Positions 44,552 to 54,547 of a DNA stretch of 64,000 nucleotides are shown here, piece after piece. The notes below the pieces were generated by a model, which was not told the DNA's origin, did not search any database, and was given only the letters and a program-made list of their open reading frames with translations. A program made the position numbers and the translations under genes. Positions within the stretch are counted from its first letter, which is position 1, and each line of letters starts with the position of its first letter. This DNA is from Wenyingzhuangia heitensis (GTDB lineage: Bacteria > Bacteroidota > Bacteroidia > Flavobacteriales > Flavobacteriaceae). The stretch is from assembly GCF_011762155.1 (NCBI RefSeq), contig NZ_JAASQL010000003.1:248001-312000 (forward strand). The letters run 5' to 3'.

Positions 44552-46393
44552 TTAAATTTCTTCTAAATCCAAAGATCTATCTATTGGTATTTCAACCTTA
44601 ATTACCGTTCCTTTTTCTAATTCAGAATTAATTAAAAGCTTAGCATTTAACAACTCTACTCGCTCTTTTATATTTCTAATTCCGTGTGTGTTATTTTTAA
44701 CTTCAAATATGTGATTGCTATCATAACTAAAGCCCACTCCGTTATCTCTTATTTGTAAAGTTATAAATTCAGCATCAGACTCTATAAACACCGTTATTTT
44801 TTCTGCCTTAGAGTGTTTTACAGCATTGTTTAATGTTTCTTGTACAATTCTATAAATAGCAATATCTCTTTCTGGTAATTTTTCTTGAATATCATAATGA
44901 TCTTCATACACAATATTATAGCCTGTATTTTTTCTGATATTCTTAATCAAATCTGACAAAGCAGATTTTAAACCAAAGTCTTCTAAAATATTAGGTTGCA
45001 ATTCAAAACAAATTCTACGAGTTTCATTTACTATAGAATGAATTAGCTGATACAGCAAACTTATTTCTTTTACATTTTTTGGATTTTTTTCTTCTAAAAA
45101 CTCTACTTGAATTCGCAATGACGTAAGCATTTGTCCAATACCATCGTGAATTTCTGCTGCTACTCTTTTGCGTTCTTTTTCTTGACCAATAAGTGTTGCT
45201 TTATTTCTTACTTTCTGAATTATTTTTTGTCTTCTTAATTTCTCTTCACTTAACAAGCGTAATTCTTCTTCTGTTTTTTTTCTTAAAGTAATATCAAAAC
45301 CTATCACCAAAAACTGATCTACTTCACCTTTTTTATTAATTACAGGCATTACCGTTACGTCTAACCAAAATCCAGTTCCATCAGATGCATGATCAAAAAT
45401 TTCTCCTTGCCAAACTTCTTTTCTTACCTCATTAGATTTTATATGCTTATAAATAATACTTTCATCACCACCCATATTATTGTAAAAAATAGGCTTTCCT
45501 ATTAAGGTGTTCATATTGTATTTGGTTACATGACAATATTTATCGTTCGCATAAATAATATTTCCATCAGCATCTATTTTTACCAAATATGATGCTTTTT
45601 CTAAAGCAAAATTAACCTCTCTTAATTCGTTATGCGATTGCTCTAAAATTTTATTATTCTCCTTTAATGCTTTTGCTAATTCTTTGGCTTTTTCTTCAGA
45701 TTCAATCAAACCACTAAAACTTATTTTTATTTTATTAGCCAACGGAATAAAAATGAAAAAAGCTTCTAACATCAACATTAAAAACACAATTCCCAACAAA
45801 GTATATTCAATTTTTTTTAGGTCAGCTATGTTGGTTCTAGAAATTCTATCGTAATCAAAAACAATCATTTCCATGCCTAAAAAGTAGGAATATTCGTTTT
45901 CTAAAATTGTATTTATATAAGGTTTTATGATAGATAAATTTTTTATATCTCCTTCTTCCATTAATTCGACAACTGCAGAACCTGCATTTAAAATACTTCT
46001 ATAAGGCCTGTCAATAATCTTATAAAGTTCAAACATATCAAGGTTTTTATTCTTAGGAAGGCTTAAAAACTCATTTCCCAACAACAAACTCTCGTGTGTG
46101 TTTTTCCACTGTAAAAGTGTAGTTTCAAAATCTTTACTTGTTGTTTTTAAATTTTCCCCGTTTAACAATTTTAAGCTTAATTTGGCTAAAGCCTGCGAGT
46201 TAGTTCTTAGTCTTGCTGCGTAATTAATTAAATGAGAATCGTGAATTTGGTTGTCTAAATGTTTTTGTATTAATACTTGACTAATTAGCGTGATAACTGC
46301 AATTACAGACAAAGCCAATAAATATAAAACATGATATTGTTTTAATGTATTATTTGCACTTTGTGGAATAGTATCAATAGATGTAGATTTCAT
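44552..46393 (-). CDS. HisKA_3 sensor kinase with PilJ/NarX-like sensor and PAS domains
   Basis: 613 residues. Membrane helices at about 22-45 and 205-225 flank a periplasmic helical sensor whose first helix reads NYAARLRTNSQALAKLSLKL. That pattern matches the PilJ/NarX domain, where NarX binds nitrate and nitrite. A coiled coil and a PAS-PAC domain (about 270-385) follow, then HisKA_3 with His416 (AAEIHDGIGQML) and a HATPase domain (FSYDSN...GIRNIKERVE). It is divergent from ureD, so a nitrogen-related signal is plausible. The start is 31 bp from a TACTTAAGTA palindrome, and TATATTTG on the minus strand overlaps that box. Confidence 0.9.
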   Translation of the reverse strand: MKSTSIDTIPQSANNTLKQYHVLYLLALSVIAVITLISQVLIQKHLDNQIHDSHLINYAARLRTNSQALAKLSLKLLNGENLKTTSKDFETTLLQWKNTHESLLLGNEFLSLPKNKNLDMFELYKIIDRPYRSILNAGSAVVELMEEGDIKNLSIIKPYINTILENEYSYFLGMEMIVFDYDRISRTNIADLKKIEYTLLGIVFLMLMLEAFFIFIPLANKIKISFSGLIESEEKAKELAKALKENNKILEQSHNELREVNFALEKASYLVKIDADGNIIYANDKYCHVTKYNMNTLIGKPIFYNNMGGDESIIYKHIKSNEVRKEVWQGEIFDHASDGTGFWLDVTVMPVINKKGEVDQFLVIGFDITLRKKTEEELRLLSEEKLRRQKIIQKVRNKATLIGQEKERKRVAAEIHDGIGQMLTSLRIQVEFLEEKNPKNVKEISLLYQLIHSIVNETRRICFELQPNILEDFGLKSALSDLIKNIRKNTGYNIVYEDHYDIQEKLPERDIAIYRIVQETLNNAVKHSKAEKITVFIESDAEFITLQIRDNGVGFSYDSNHIFEVKNNTHGIRNIKERVELLNAKLLINSELEKGTVIKVEIPIDRSLDLEEI

Positions 46394-46423
46394 TTATAAT
46401 AAAAAATTGTTACATCGCAAATA

Positions 46424-46433
46424 TACTTAAGTA
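46424..46433. promoter_or_regulatory. TACTTAAGTA palindrome at the sensor-kinase promoter
   Basis: A perfect 10-bp palindrome within ATACTTAAGTAA, which recurs exactly at 58824-58835. On the minus strand it overlaps TATATTTG (46418-46425), a match to the -7 consensus, 30 bp before the kinase start codon. Confidence 0.5.
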
Positions 46434-46504
46434 AAAAATAACATTCACTGCGTTTCATCAGTTAGATCCTGTTAAAAAACAGGTATAACAACTAAAGTAT
46501 TCTC

Positions 46505-46512
46505 TATATTTG
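46505..46512 (+). promoter_or_regulatory. Predicted -7 promoter element of ureD
   Basis: TATATTTG fits the Bacteroidota TAnnTTTG consensus and lies 20 bp before the ureD ATG, so the 5' leader would be very short. A CCTGTT/AACAGG inverted repeat (46468-46483) sits in the -33 area. Confidence 0.45.
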
Positions 46513-46519
46513 CCACAAA

Positions 46520-46531
46520 TTACGTACGTAA
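46520..46531. promoter_or_regulatory. TTACGTACGTAA palindrome over the ureD leader
   Basis: A perfect 12-bp palindrome directly between the predicted -7 element and the ureD start codon at 46533. Occupancy would block transcription or translation. Related TACGTA boxes occur in the promoter region of the porin-urt-ure operon. Confidence 0.45.
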
Positions 46532-46532
46532 T

Positions 46533-47369
46533 ATGAGTTTACAAACACAAATTGTACTAAAAAACATTTATGGAATTACAAAAGCGACAACCATTCGTAA
46601 TCAAAAACCCATAAAAATTCTTAGTCCAAAATCTCACAAAACAAACTGCCACTTAACCACTACAAATTATGGAGGTGGATTTGTGCAAGGAGACTACGTA
46701 AAAATTAATATAAAAGCCAATGCTGATACTACTTGTGTGTTAACCTCACAAGCCAACAATAGAGTTTATAAATCTGAAAACGGAAAAACATGTAGTATTT
46801 ATCAAGAAATTGAACTGAAGAACAACACTCACTTTTTTCTTTTAAACGACCCTTTAGTTTTACAAAAAGATAGCAAACTAAACCAATACCTATCTTGTAA
46901 AATGGCTCAAAACAGTTATTTTGTATTATTAGATTGGGTAAGTGTAGGTAGAGTCCAAAGTAACGAAAACTTAGAGTTTGATTCTTTTTATTCGGAAGCA
47001 CAAGTTGTTTATAATGGTAAAAAAATACTGTTAGATAAATTCTCTTTACGCCCTAAAGAAAATGATTGTACCTCTCCAGGTATTTTAGCAAACCACACTA
47101 CTTTTATCAACTTATATATAATAGGCGAAACCCATAAATGTTTATTGATTTTGGAGCATTGTAAAAATGTAATACAACAATGGTTGCAGACAGAAAGCAA
47201 ACCTCAACCCACATTTGTAGTTTCTGCAGACACCATAAACCCTAATTTACATATTTTAAGAGCATCGGCCACCGAAACACTTATTTTATGGAGATTTGTA
47301 AAAGAGATTAGCACTATTTTAACTAAAAAAGAACTGTTAGATTTTAACCCTTACGAAAGAAAATATTAA
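46533..47369 (+). CDS. ureD: Urease accessory protein UreD
   Basis: 278 residues, cytoplasmic, without a signal peptide. Family features are HKTNCHLTTTNYGGGFVQGDYV near the N-terminus, TTCVLTSQANNRVYKS and VLLDWVSVGR. UreD binds apo-urease and, with UreF and UreG, forms the GTP-dependent platform that carbamylates the active-site Lys and inserts nickel. It is separated from ureF and ureG by the ureH-like gene and reads in the opposite direction. Only 2 bp separate it from the permease gene. Confidence 0.9.
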   Translation: MSLQTQIVLKNIYGITKATTIRNQKPIKILSPKSHKTNCHLTTTNYGGGFVQGDYVKINIKANADTTCVLTSQANNRVYKSENGKTCSIYQEIELKNNTHFFLLNDPLVLQKDSKLNQYLSCKMAQNSYFVLLDWVSVGRVQSNENLEFDSFYSEAQVVYNGKKILLDKFSLRPKENDCTSPGILANHTTFINLYIIGETHKCLLILEHCKNVIQQWLQTESKPQPTFVVSADTINPNLHILRASATETLILWRFVKEISTILTKKELLDFNPYERKY

Positions 47370-47371
47370 CT

Positions 47372-48040
47372 ATGATAACCAACGAATTACAAATACTTTT
47401 AAGCACCGCTATTTCTATTGGAGTAATACACACTTTAACAGGACCAGATCATTACGTTCCTTTTGTAGTAATGGCAAAATCTAAAGGGTGGTCTTTAAAA
47501 AAGACATCATCTGTTACTTTAATGTGTGGATTAGGTCATGTTTCTAGCTCTATTATTATAGGAATTATTGGGATTCTTTTTGGTGTGGGTATCTCTAAAA
47601 TTGAGTTTTTAGAAAGCCAAAGAGGAAATATTGCAGGGTGGTTGTTTATTATTATTGGAGCTTTGTATTTGGTTTTTGGAATTGTAAAAAGTCTAACACA
47701 TCAACATTCACATTCGCATAAATTGCCTAAATTTTTATCTAAACACACCAACTCTAAAAGAATATCTCCTTGGTCTTTATTTCTGATTTTTGTTTTTGGC
47801 CCTTGTGAAGTTTTAATTCCCATGTTAATGTATCCTGCTGCTCATGAAAACACCACTGCTATTTTATTAGTTTCTGTTGTTTTTAGCTTAGCAACTCTTT
47901 TAACCATGCTTGCAGTAGTACTACCCTTATCTTTTTTAACGGTAAAAGTTCCTTTTAAAAACATACACAAATACAGTAATGTATTAGTAGGTCTTACATT
48001 ATTAACTTGCGGAATTTCCATTATATTTTTAGGCTTGTAA
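47372..48040 (+). CDS. UreH-like nickel permease
   Basis: 222 residues with about six membrane helices. The first helix carries HTLTGPDHYVPF, the H-x5-DH-type signature of the UreH/NiCoT families. A His-rich loop (HQHSHSHKLPK) lies in the middle. UreH proteins supply nickel to urease, and placement 2 bp after ureD supports that role here. It converges on ureG. Cobalt or another metal cannot be excluded from sequence. Confidence 0.8.
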   Translation: MITNELQILLSTAISIGVIHTLTGPDHYVPFVVMAKSKGWSLKKTSSVTLMCGLGHVSSSIIIGIIGILFGVGISKIEFLESQRGNIAGWLFIIIGALYLVFGIVKSLTHQHSHSHKLPKFLSKHTNSKRISPWSLFLIFVFGPCEVLIPMLMYPAAHENTTAILLVSVVFSLATLLTMLAVVLPLSFLTVKVPFKNIHKYSNVLVGLTLLTCGISIIFLGL

Positions 48041-48047
48041 CAAAAAA

Positions 48048-48068
48048 GGGAAGCCTTTACAGCTTCCC
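48048..48068. terminator. Terminator between convergent ureH-like and ureG genes
   Basis: GGGAAGC pairs with GCTTCCC around a 7-nt loop, with A-rich and T-rich flanks on both sides. It is shorter than the other stems in the window. Confidence 0.65.
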
Positions 48069-48096
48069 CCTTTATCATGAAAATTTTATTGTTTTT

Positions 48097-48807
48097 CTAG
48101 TCTTCTAAAGCATGTTTTCGGGCATGTAACACGTGATCTATAATTGTATCTACATTGTATCCTTCGTATGCTTTTGCAAATACAAAAGGTCCATTACCAC
48201 GCATTTTTTTAGAATCTCTATCCATTACATTTAAATCTGCATGCACCAATTCTGCAATGTCAATTTTATTAATTACTAATAAATCTGCTTGTGTAATTCC
48301 AGGTCCTCCTTTTCTAGGAATTTTGTCTCCTCCAGAAACATCAATCACGTAAATAGAATAATCTACCAATTCTTTACTAAAGTGAGCTGCTAAATTGTCT
48401 CCACCACTTTCTACAAATAAAATCTCTGTGTCGGGGAACTTTGCCATTAACTCTTCCAACGCACTTAAGTTTAAAGAAACATCTTCTCTAATAGCAGCGT
48501 GTGGGCAACCTCCTGTTTCTACACCTACAATTTTATCAGCCTCTAAAGCTTCATTTCTTGTTAGAAACTCAGCATCTTCTTTGGTAAAAATATCATTTGT
48601 TACGGCTGCAATTTTCATTTTATCAGACAACATCTGACAAATTTTTAACAACAATGCTGTTTTTCCTGTTCCTACAGGTCCGCCAATCCCAACGGTAAAA
48701 GCTCTCTTTTTAAAATCTCTATTTTCTACCTGTAATTCTCTGTTAGAGAAAAAACCTGGGTTTTCCCATGTCTCTTGATGATGTAATAACTCTTCGTAAA
48801 TTTTCAT
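48097..48807 (-). CDS. ureG: Urease accessory GTPase UreG
   Basis: 236 residues from [10 protein letters not shown]. An in-frame ATG at 48879 lies inside ureF and would add a Cys-rich stretch foreign to the family, so the later start is chosen (4 bp after the ureF stop). The P-loop is [12 protein letters not shown]; nickel-related [16 protein letters not shown] and the G-domain motif NKIDIAELV are present. UreG hydrolyses GTP during nickel insertion. Last gene of the urea operon. The N-terminus has only a short His pair, not the His-rich tail seen in some UreG or UreE proteins. Confidence 0.93.
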   Translation of the reverse strand: MKIYEELLHHQETWENPGFFSNRELQVENRDFKKRAFTVGIGGPVGTGKTALLLKICQMLSDKMKIAAVTNDIFTKEDAEFLTRNEALEADKIVGVETGGCPHAAIREDVSLNLSALEELMAKFPDTEILFVESGGDNLAAHFSKELVDYSIYVIDVSGGDKIPRKGGPGITQADLLVINKIDIAELVHADLNVMDRDSKKMRGNGPFVFAKAYEGYNVDTIIDHVLHARKHALED

Positions 48808-48811
48808 AAAA

Positions 48812-49480
48812 TTAATTTTGAAATAATTTTGTATATAAATATTGATGTGACAACTGACACAATTCCAACACATAAGCATTTTTACACGCTTTATCTACCT
48901 GAGGTATGGATGAAATGGTGTAGTTTTTAGCCACATAGCTTAATAATTCTTTTTGTATTTGATGCGATTTTGTAGGCCCTAAAGTACCTAATCTCACTAC
49001 CACACTTAACTGATCTCTCACGTTCATAAACACAAACAACTCACAAATTTCTTGCACAGAAAAATCCAAGCTTCCTAAAGTTGCTGCAAAAACAATATGA
49101 AAATCTACATCTATGGTTTTGTACCAATCTAAATGAGGAACCTCAAACAGGTTTTTAATAATAGACAACCAGTTTTTACCCAAAACCATTCCTGATTTTT
49201 TTAAAGCAGGATTTAACAACATTGCGTTGTAATTGTCTGATAATTCTTGAAGCTCTTCAATAGTTCTTACGCTGCTTGCTTGTTTTACAAAAGCCAAATC
49301 AAACGCATACATTTGATCAATATATGATTTTAAATACTGGTTTAGTTCATCTACTGTATTTATTAACTGAGATTTTACAGCGTATTCCATTCCGTTAGAA
49401 TAAGCAAACCCTCCAATAGGAAAAGCCGAATCTGCAAAATGTAATATTTGATACAAACGATAGTTTTGTTGTGCTTCCAT
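48812..49480 (-). CDS. ureF: Urease accessory protein UreF
   Basis: 222 residues, all-helical. Family motifs are [21 protein letters not shown] near the N-terminus and [18 protein letters not shown] in the middle. UreF joins UreD to UreG and gates nickel delivery. Its ATG overlaps the ureC stop by one base (TAATG), so the two are probably translationally coupled. Confidence 0.92.
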   Translation of the reverse strand: MEAQQNYRLYQILHFADSAFPIGGFAYSNGMEYAVKSQLINTVDELNQYLKSYIDQMYAFDLAFVKQASSVRTIEELQELSDNYNAMLLNPALKKSGMVLGKNWLSIIKNLFEVPHLDWYKTIDVDFHIVFAATLGSLDFSVQEICELFVFMNVRDQLSVVVRLGTLGPTKSHQIQKELLSYVAKNYTISSIPQVDKACKNAYVLELCQLSHQYLYTKLFQN

Positions 49481-51186
49481 TAAAACAAATTATACAATTG
49501 TGCCAATGGAACTTTTACTGCGGGTTCACAAGTTAAATGATGACCGTCTATCGTTACTTTATACGTTTCTGGATCTACAGCAATATTCGGAATCAAGTCA
49601 TTATGCTTCATGTCTTTTTTCCCAATATTTCTACAGTTTTTGATGGCCACTACTTTTTTTGTAATGTCATAATTTTCAACCGTATCTACTGCTGTATTAC
49701 CTACCAACACAAAAGAAGTTTGTCCAACAGCTTTTCCTTTAGCTCCAAACATAGGTCTAGAATAAAAAGGGCCTGGAGTAGGAATAGAAGCATTGGCATC
49801 ACCCATTTGAGCTTGCACAATAGTTCCTCCTTTGACAATAATTTCTGTTTTGGCACCAAAAAACGCAGGTTTCCACAATACCAAATCTGCTAACTTACCC
49901 ACCTCAACAGAACCTACCACATGAGAAATTCCGTGTGCAATAGCTGGGTTGATGGTATATTTAGATATATATCTTTTAACTCTTAAATTGTCATTTTCTG
50001 TATCTGTTTCTAATCTTCCTCTTTGTTCTTTCATTTTAGAAGCCGTTTGCCACGTTCTGCAAATTACCTCTCCTACTCTACCCATGGCTTGAGAATCTGA
50101 AGAAACTATCGACAAGGCTCCTAAATCGTGTAAAATATCTTCGGATGCAATGGTTTCTTCTCTAATTCTACTTTCTGCAAAAGCTACATCTTCGGGTATA
50201 CTCTTATCTAAATGATGACAAACCATCAACATATCTAAATGTTCATCAATAGTATTTACTGTAAAAGGTCTGGTTGGATTTGTTGAAGATGGAATTACAT
50301 TTTTTTCTCCACATAATTTGATAATATCTGGAGCATGTCCTCCACCTGCACCCTCTGTATGATAGGTGTGAATGGTTCTCCCTTTAAAAGCATCAATAGA
50401 AGCTTCTACAAAACCACTTTCGTTTAACGTATCTGTATGTATACAAACCTGAACATCTAATTCATCCGCAACAGACAAACAATTGTCTATAGCTGCCGGA
50501 GTAGAGCCCCAATCTTCATGTAATTTTAAACCACAAGCTCCAGCTTTTACTTGCTCCACAATGGCTTCTGGATGTGAGGTATTTCCTTTTCCTAAAAAAC
50601 CAAAATTCATAGGAAATTCATCTGTAGCCTTTAACATAAACTCTATATGAAAAGCTCCAGGTGTACACGTAGTTGCGTTGGTTCCTGTGGCTGGCCCTGT
50701 TCCTCCTCCAATAAAAGTGGTGACTCCAGATGCCAAAGCCTCTTCTATTTGTTGTGGACAGATATAATGAATATGTGCATCTATTCCACCAGCAGTTACT
50801 ATTAACCCTTCTGCAGCAATTACCTCAGTACTAGGCCCAACAATCATATCCGGATGTACTTGGGGCATAATATGCGGATTCCCACCTTTACCAATAGCTA
50901 CAATATTTCCGTCTTTAATTCCTATATCTGCTTTTATAATTCCGGAATGATCTATAATTAATGCATTGGTTACAATGGTATCTAAACAATCTTTACGAGT
51001 TACGTTAGAGGCTTGCCCCATTCCGTCTCTTAACACTTTTCCTCCTCCAAACTTACATTCATCACCATATACAGTGTAGTCTTTTTCTACAGCTATTTCT
51101 AAACCTGTATCTCCTAATTTTATTTTGTCGTTATTGGTAATTCCAAACATGGCAGCGTAAGCCTGCTTGCTAATTTCTTTTGCCAT
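49480..51186 (-). CDS. ureC: Urease alpha subunit UreC
   Basis: 568 residues, normal length. The complete dinuclear nickel site is visible: His138 and His140 (HIH), carbamylated Lys221 (GLKLHEDWG), His250 (CIHTDT), His276 (HTYHTEG) and Asp364 (SSDSQAM). The flap residues Cys323 and His324 (MVCHHL) are also present. It hydrolyses urea to ammonia and carbamate in the cytoplasm. The gene lies 6 bp after the gamma-beta fusion and has a one-base overlap with ureF. No missing or altered catalytic residue. Confidence 0.97.
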   Translation of the reverse strand: MAKEISKQAYAAMFGITNNDKIKLGDTGLEIAVEKDYTVYGDECKFGGGKVLRDGMGQASNVTRKDCLDTIVTNALIIDHSGIIKADIGIKDGNIVAIGKGGNPHIMPQVHPDMIVGPSTEVIAAEGLIVTAGGIDAHIHYICPQQIEEALASGVTTFIGGGTGPATGTNATTCTPGAFHIEFMLKATDEFPMNFGFLGKGNTSHPEAIVEQVKAGACGLKLHEDWGSTPAAIDNCLSVADELDVQVCIHTDTLNESGFVEASIDAFKGRTIHTYHTEGAGGGHAPDIIKLCGEKNVIPSSTNPTRPFTVNTIDEHLDMLMVCHHLDKSIPEDVAFAESRIREETIASEDILHDLGALSIVSSDSQAMGRVGEVICRTWQTASKMKEQRGRLETDTENDNLRVKRYISKYTINPAIAHGISHVVGSVEVGKLADLVLWKPAFFGAKTEIIVKGGTIVQAQMGDANASIPTPGPFYSRPMFGAKGKAVGQTSFVLVGNTAVDTVENYDITKKVVAIKNCRNIGKKDMKHNDLIPNIAVDPETYKVTIDGHHLTCEPAVKVPLAQLYNLF

Positions 51187-51192
51187 AATTGC

Positions 51193-51936
51193 TTAGTTTA
51201 CTTGTTTGTTAACTCTGTCCATAATAGTATCTACCGCAACATCGTCTACACAACCATTTACAAAATTATTTCCTCCGTAGATAATTTTACTTCCGCTTAC
51301 TTCTACCAGCTCTACATTTTTGGTTTCTCCTGGTTCAAAACGTATAGCCGTTCCCGCTGGAATATTCAATCGATAACCGATACTGGCTTCTCTATTAAAT
51401 TTTAAGCCAATATTTACATCTATAAAATTGTAGTGAGAACCTACTTGTATAGGTCTATCTCCAATATTTGTAACATCTAAATCGATGGTTTTTCTATTCT
51501 CATTTAATAATATAACTCCTTCACCAATTTCCATAGCACCAGGATTGCTATCCATTACATTGTCTATAGAAATTTTTGTTTTTGTTTTTTGTAGACCCGA
51601 TCCATACAAAGCCCAATCGTTATTTAAGTTTACATCACAAACAGGTTCGTGCACCGTTACCAATTTGGTTCCATCAGGAAAAGTTCCTTCTATTTGCACG
51701 TCGTGAATCATTTTTTCTATCCCTGGCATTACCTCATCACAACCTATTATTTTTTTACCACGATCCATTAATTCTACCACAGAAACTCCCTCTCTAATAA
51801 ATTCCAACAACTGTGTAGATATTAAAGCAATGGTTTCTGGGTAATTTAATAAAATACCTCTTGCGTATCTTTTTTGAGCCAAAACCCCCGCATTGTGAAG
51901 CATTAACTTATCTATTTCTTTTGGACTTAAATGCAT
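51193..51936 (-). CDS. ureAB: Fused urease gamma-beta subunit
   Basis: 247 residues. The first 100 or so are the gamma subunit (MHLSPKEIDKLMLHNAGVLA, GTFPDGTKLVTVHEP); from about 135 the beta subunit follows (VTNIGDRPIQVGSHYNF, SIGYRLNIPAGTAIRFEPGE). The two are separate genes in many bacteria and fused in Helicobacter and others, so this is a known variant, giving a two-chain enzyme with ureC. The linker (about 100-135) is longer than needed for direct fusion. Confidence 0.94.
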   Translation of the reverse strand: MHLSPKEIDKLMLHNAGVLAQKRYARGILLNYPETIALISTQLLEFIREGVSVVELMDRGKKIIGCDEVMPGIEKMIHDVQIEGTFPDGTKLVTVHEPVCDVNLNNDWALYGSGLQKTKTKISIDNVMDSNPGAMEIGEGVILLNENRKTIDLDVTNIGDRPIQVGSHYNFIDVNIGLKFNREASIGYRLNIPAGTAIRFEPGETKNVELVEVSGSKIIYGGNNFVNGCVDDVAVDTIMDRVNKQVN

Positions 51937-51971
51937 TTGATTTTACTTTGATTCTGGTTTTATTGAAGGCA

Positions 51972-52700
51972 TTATACTGATAAGTATGATCTTAACTCAT
52001 CCATATCTATTTCTTTAGAAGCTCCTTCTTTTATGACTCTACCTCTATCTAAAATATAAAAATAATCTGTTAAGTATTTTGCAAAATCAAACTTTTGCTC
52101 TACCAATAAAACAGTCATTCCTTTGTCTCTTACCAACATTTTTAACACCTCCCCAATTTCTTGAATAATAGAAGGCTGAATTCCCTCTGTAGGTTCATCT
52201 AACAACAACAAAGTAGGATCTCCGCACAAAGCTCTTGCAATAGCCAATTGTTGCTGCTGACCACCACTTAAATTCCCTCCCATTCGGTTTCTAAATTCTT
52301 TTAGAATAGGAAACATAGTATAAATTTCTTCTTCTGGAATTTCTGCTTTTTTGTTGATATTTCCTTCTAATCCTATTTGTAAATTTTCATAAACCGTTAA
52401 CTTGGGTAGAATTTCTCGTCCTTGTGGTACGTATCCAATTCCACCTCTAACTCTTTTGTACGTTTGTTTTTTATTGATGTCCTCTCCTTCAAAATTTATA
52501 GACCCTTTGGCCTCTCCCAACAAGCCCATAATGGTTTTTAGTGTAGTAGATTTCCCTACTCCGTTACGTCCCATAATTGTGGTAATTGTTCCTTTTTTAA
52601 CCTCTAAATCTAATCCCCACAAAACTTGGCTTTCTCCATAAGAAACTTCCACATTTTGTAAAGACAATGTATTTTCTTTACTATTCTCCATTGATTTCAA
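51972..52700 (-). CDS. urtE: Urea ABC transporter ATP-binding protein UrtE
   Basis: 242 residues, LivF-like. Walker A GRNGVGKST, signature LSGGQQQQLAIA and Walker B LLLLDEPTEG are intact. It pairs with UrtD to drive urea uptake. The start could be 9 bp later (MENSKENT). The stop lies 35 bp before the urease gamma-beta gene, linking uptake and hydrolysis in one transcript. Confidence 0.94.
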   Translation of the reverse strand: MKSMENSKENTLSLQNVEVSYGESQVLWGLDLEVKKGTITTIMGRNGVGKSTTLKTIMGLLGEAKGSINFEGEDINKKQTYKRVRGGIGYVPQGREILPKLTVYENLQIGLEGNINKKAEIPEEEIYTMFPILKEFRNRMGGNLSGGQQQQLAIARALCGDPTLLLLDEPTEGIQPSIIQEIGEVLKMLVRDKGMTVLLVEQKFDFAKYLTDYFYILDRGRVIKEGASKEIDMDELRSYLSV

Positions 52701-52703
52701 TTT

Positions 52704-53462
52704 TTATGAGTGTGCTTTTTGTTGTGCTGAATTTGCGCTCCCTAAGTAACAATCTATTACTTCTTGATTGTTTCTTACTTCTTGAAAAGTTCCTTCTGTC
52801 AATAACTGTCCACGCACCAAAACGCTTACTTTTTCTATGGCAATTTGTTCCACAAACTTCATATCGTGTTCTATAACTATCACGCTGTGTTTCTTACTTA
52901 AGTCACACAATAAATTTCCTGTTTTTTCAGCTTCTACATCAGACATTCCTGCTGCAGGTTCGTCAATCAACATCAACTCTGAATCTTGCAACATCACAAT
53001 GGCAATTTCTAACCATTGTTTTTTTCCGTGAGATAAACTTCCTGCAATCATAGTTAAATCATTGACCAAACCAACTTTTTCAGCTACTTCCATAATTCTA
53101 TCTTTATCGTAAGAAGCTAGCTTATAAAAATAAGAAGTAAATACATCTTTAGGCCCGTCTAAACCTAATAGCAAATTATCATACACCGTTAATCCAGAAA
53201 ATATAGAAGGTTTTTGAAATTTTCTTCCCACACCTAATTTGGCTATTTCCACCTCTTTTCTGCCTAACAACTCCAGCCCTTTAAACTTTACACTCCCTTG
53301 TTGTGGTTTGGTTTTACCACAAACTATATCCATAAAAGTAGATTTACCAGCACCATTAGGCCCAATAATTACTCTTAGTTCATTTTTTCTTATTGAAAAA
53401 GTATCTAGGTTTAATGCTGTTAATCCTCCAAACGAAACTTTTAAATCTTTTACTTCTAACAT
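52704..53462 (-). CDS. urtD: Urea ABC transporter ATP-binding protein UrtD
   Basis: 252 residues, LivG-like. Walker A GPNGAGKSTF, signature LSHGKKQWLEIA and Walker B LMLIDEPAAGM. The HGKKQWLE signature is the form usual for UrtD. Three bp separate it from urtE. Confidence 0.94.
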   Translation of the reverse strand: MLEVKDLKVSFGGLTALNLDTFSIRKNELRVIIGPNGAGKSTFMDIVCGKTKPQQGSVKFKGLELLGRKEVEIAKLGVGRKFQKPSIFSGLTVYDNLLLGLDGPKDVFTSYFYKLASYDKDRIMEVAEKVGLVNDLTMIAGSLSHGKKQWLEIAIVMLQDSELMLIDEPAAGMSDVEAEKTGNLLCDLSKKHSVIVIEHDMKFVEQIAIEKVSVLVRGQLLTEGTFQEVRNNQEVIDCYLGSANSAQQKAHS

Positions 53463-53473
53463 CCTTTTTCCTT

Positions 53474-54529
53474 TTATGCAGTTTTCACAAACATACCGTT
53501 CAACTTTTCTTTCATTTGATCTACCATTCCCACAATTCCTTTAGGTAAATACAGTACGGTAATTACAAACAATCCTCCTAAAATGTACAACCAAGAGCTA
53601 GGCAACACTGTTGTAAACACACTGTACATTAAGTTTAGAACCAAAGCACCAATTACAGCTCCTTTTAATTTACCTCTACCTCCTAATGCAACCCAAATAA
53701 TCATTTCTATAGAAGCTTGCACATCCATTCTACCTGGAGTAATAATTCCCGTTTGTGGCATGTATAACATTCCACCCACAGCAGCCACCATGGCACCAAT
53801 TACAAATATGGCCACATTGTAATGTGTTACTTTATATTTAGTAAAGCGCATTCTAGATTCGCTATCTCTAATGGCTACTAATGATTTTCCAAATTTTGAA
53901 TTCACCAAATTATGGCAATACCAATAAACCAAACCTAAAGCAATCAAACTCCAAGCATACAATCCAAACTTGACAGAATTGTCTCGTAAATCAAATCCTA
54001 AGAAATATTTAAAATCTGTCAATCCATTAGTTCCTCCTAACATGGTTTCGTTTCTACTAAACAATAAAAACATAGCCAATGCAATAGCTTGTGTGATAAT
54101 GGCAAAATACACTCCTTTGATTCTTTTTCTAAAAATGAAATACCCCATAATACCTGCAAATACTCCAGGCACCAAAACGGACAACACCAAAGCGTAAGAA
54201 AAATTATCAAAAGGCACCCAAAAGAAAGGCAATTCCTCTACTTGATTCCAAACCATAAAGCTTGGCAACAATTGACCTTCTGGTAAATTACTCAACGTCA
54301 TGTACATTCCCATTCCATAAGCTCCCATACAGAAGAACAAGGCTTGAGTCATACTTAAAATCCCGGTATATCCCCAAATTAAATCTACTCCTAAAGCTGC
54401 AATGGCCAAACAAAAGTATCGTCCCCAAAGTGTTAAGGTATTTATTGGAATTAAACCTGTGAAATATCCTATTGGAAATACTAATGCAAACACCAGTATA
54501 AAAATTATATATATTTTATTTTTAAACAT
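53474..54529 (-). CDS. urtC: Urea ABC transporter permease UrtC
   Basis: 351 residues with about ten membrane helices, LivM-like. GVDLIWGYTGILSMTQALFF is the family's first cytoplasmic motif and RFTKYKVTHYNVAIF leads into the coupling-loop region (VGAMVAAVGGMLY). It forms the channel with UrtB. Eleven bp separate it from urtD. Confidence 0.93.
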   Translation of the reverse strand: MFKNKIYIIFILVFALVFPIGYFTGLIPINTLTLWGRYFCLAIAALGVDLIWGYTGILSMTQALFFCMGAYGMGMYMTLSNLPEGQLLPSFMVWNQVEELPFFWVPFDNFSYALVLSVLVPGVFAGIMGYFIFRKRIKGVYFAIITQAIALAMFLLFSRNETMLGGTNGLTDFKYFLGFDLRDNSVKFGLYAWSLIALGLVYWYCHNLVNSKFGKSLVAIRDSESRMRFTKYKVTHYNVAIFVIGAMVAAVGGMLYMPQTGIITPGRMDVQASIEMIIWVALGGRGKLKGAVIGALVLNLMYSVFTTVLPSSWLYILGGLFVITVLYLPKGIVGMVDQMKEKLNGMFVKTA

Positions 54530-54547
54530 CTTTTCTACCTTTTAAAA

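Noticed and set aside
48807-48879. Longer UreG start inside ureF
   Set aside because: The extra 24 residues (Cys/Tyr/Ile-rich) are not found in the UreG family as known to me, while the Met at 48807 begins the conserved part right after the ureF stop.
49537-49893. 118-codon open frame on the plus strand opposite ureC
   Set aside because: It lies fully inside the strongly conserved ureC coding sequence, has low-complexity Phe/Ser/His-rich content and no family resemblance; it is an antisense shadow.
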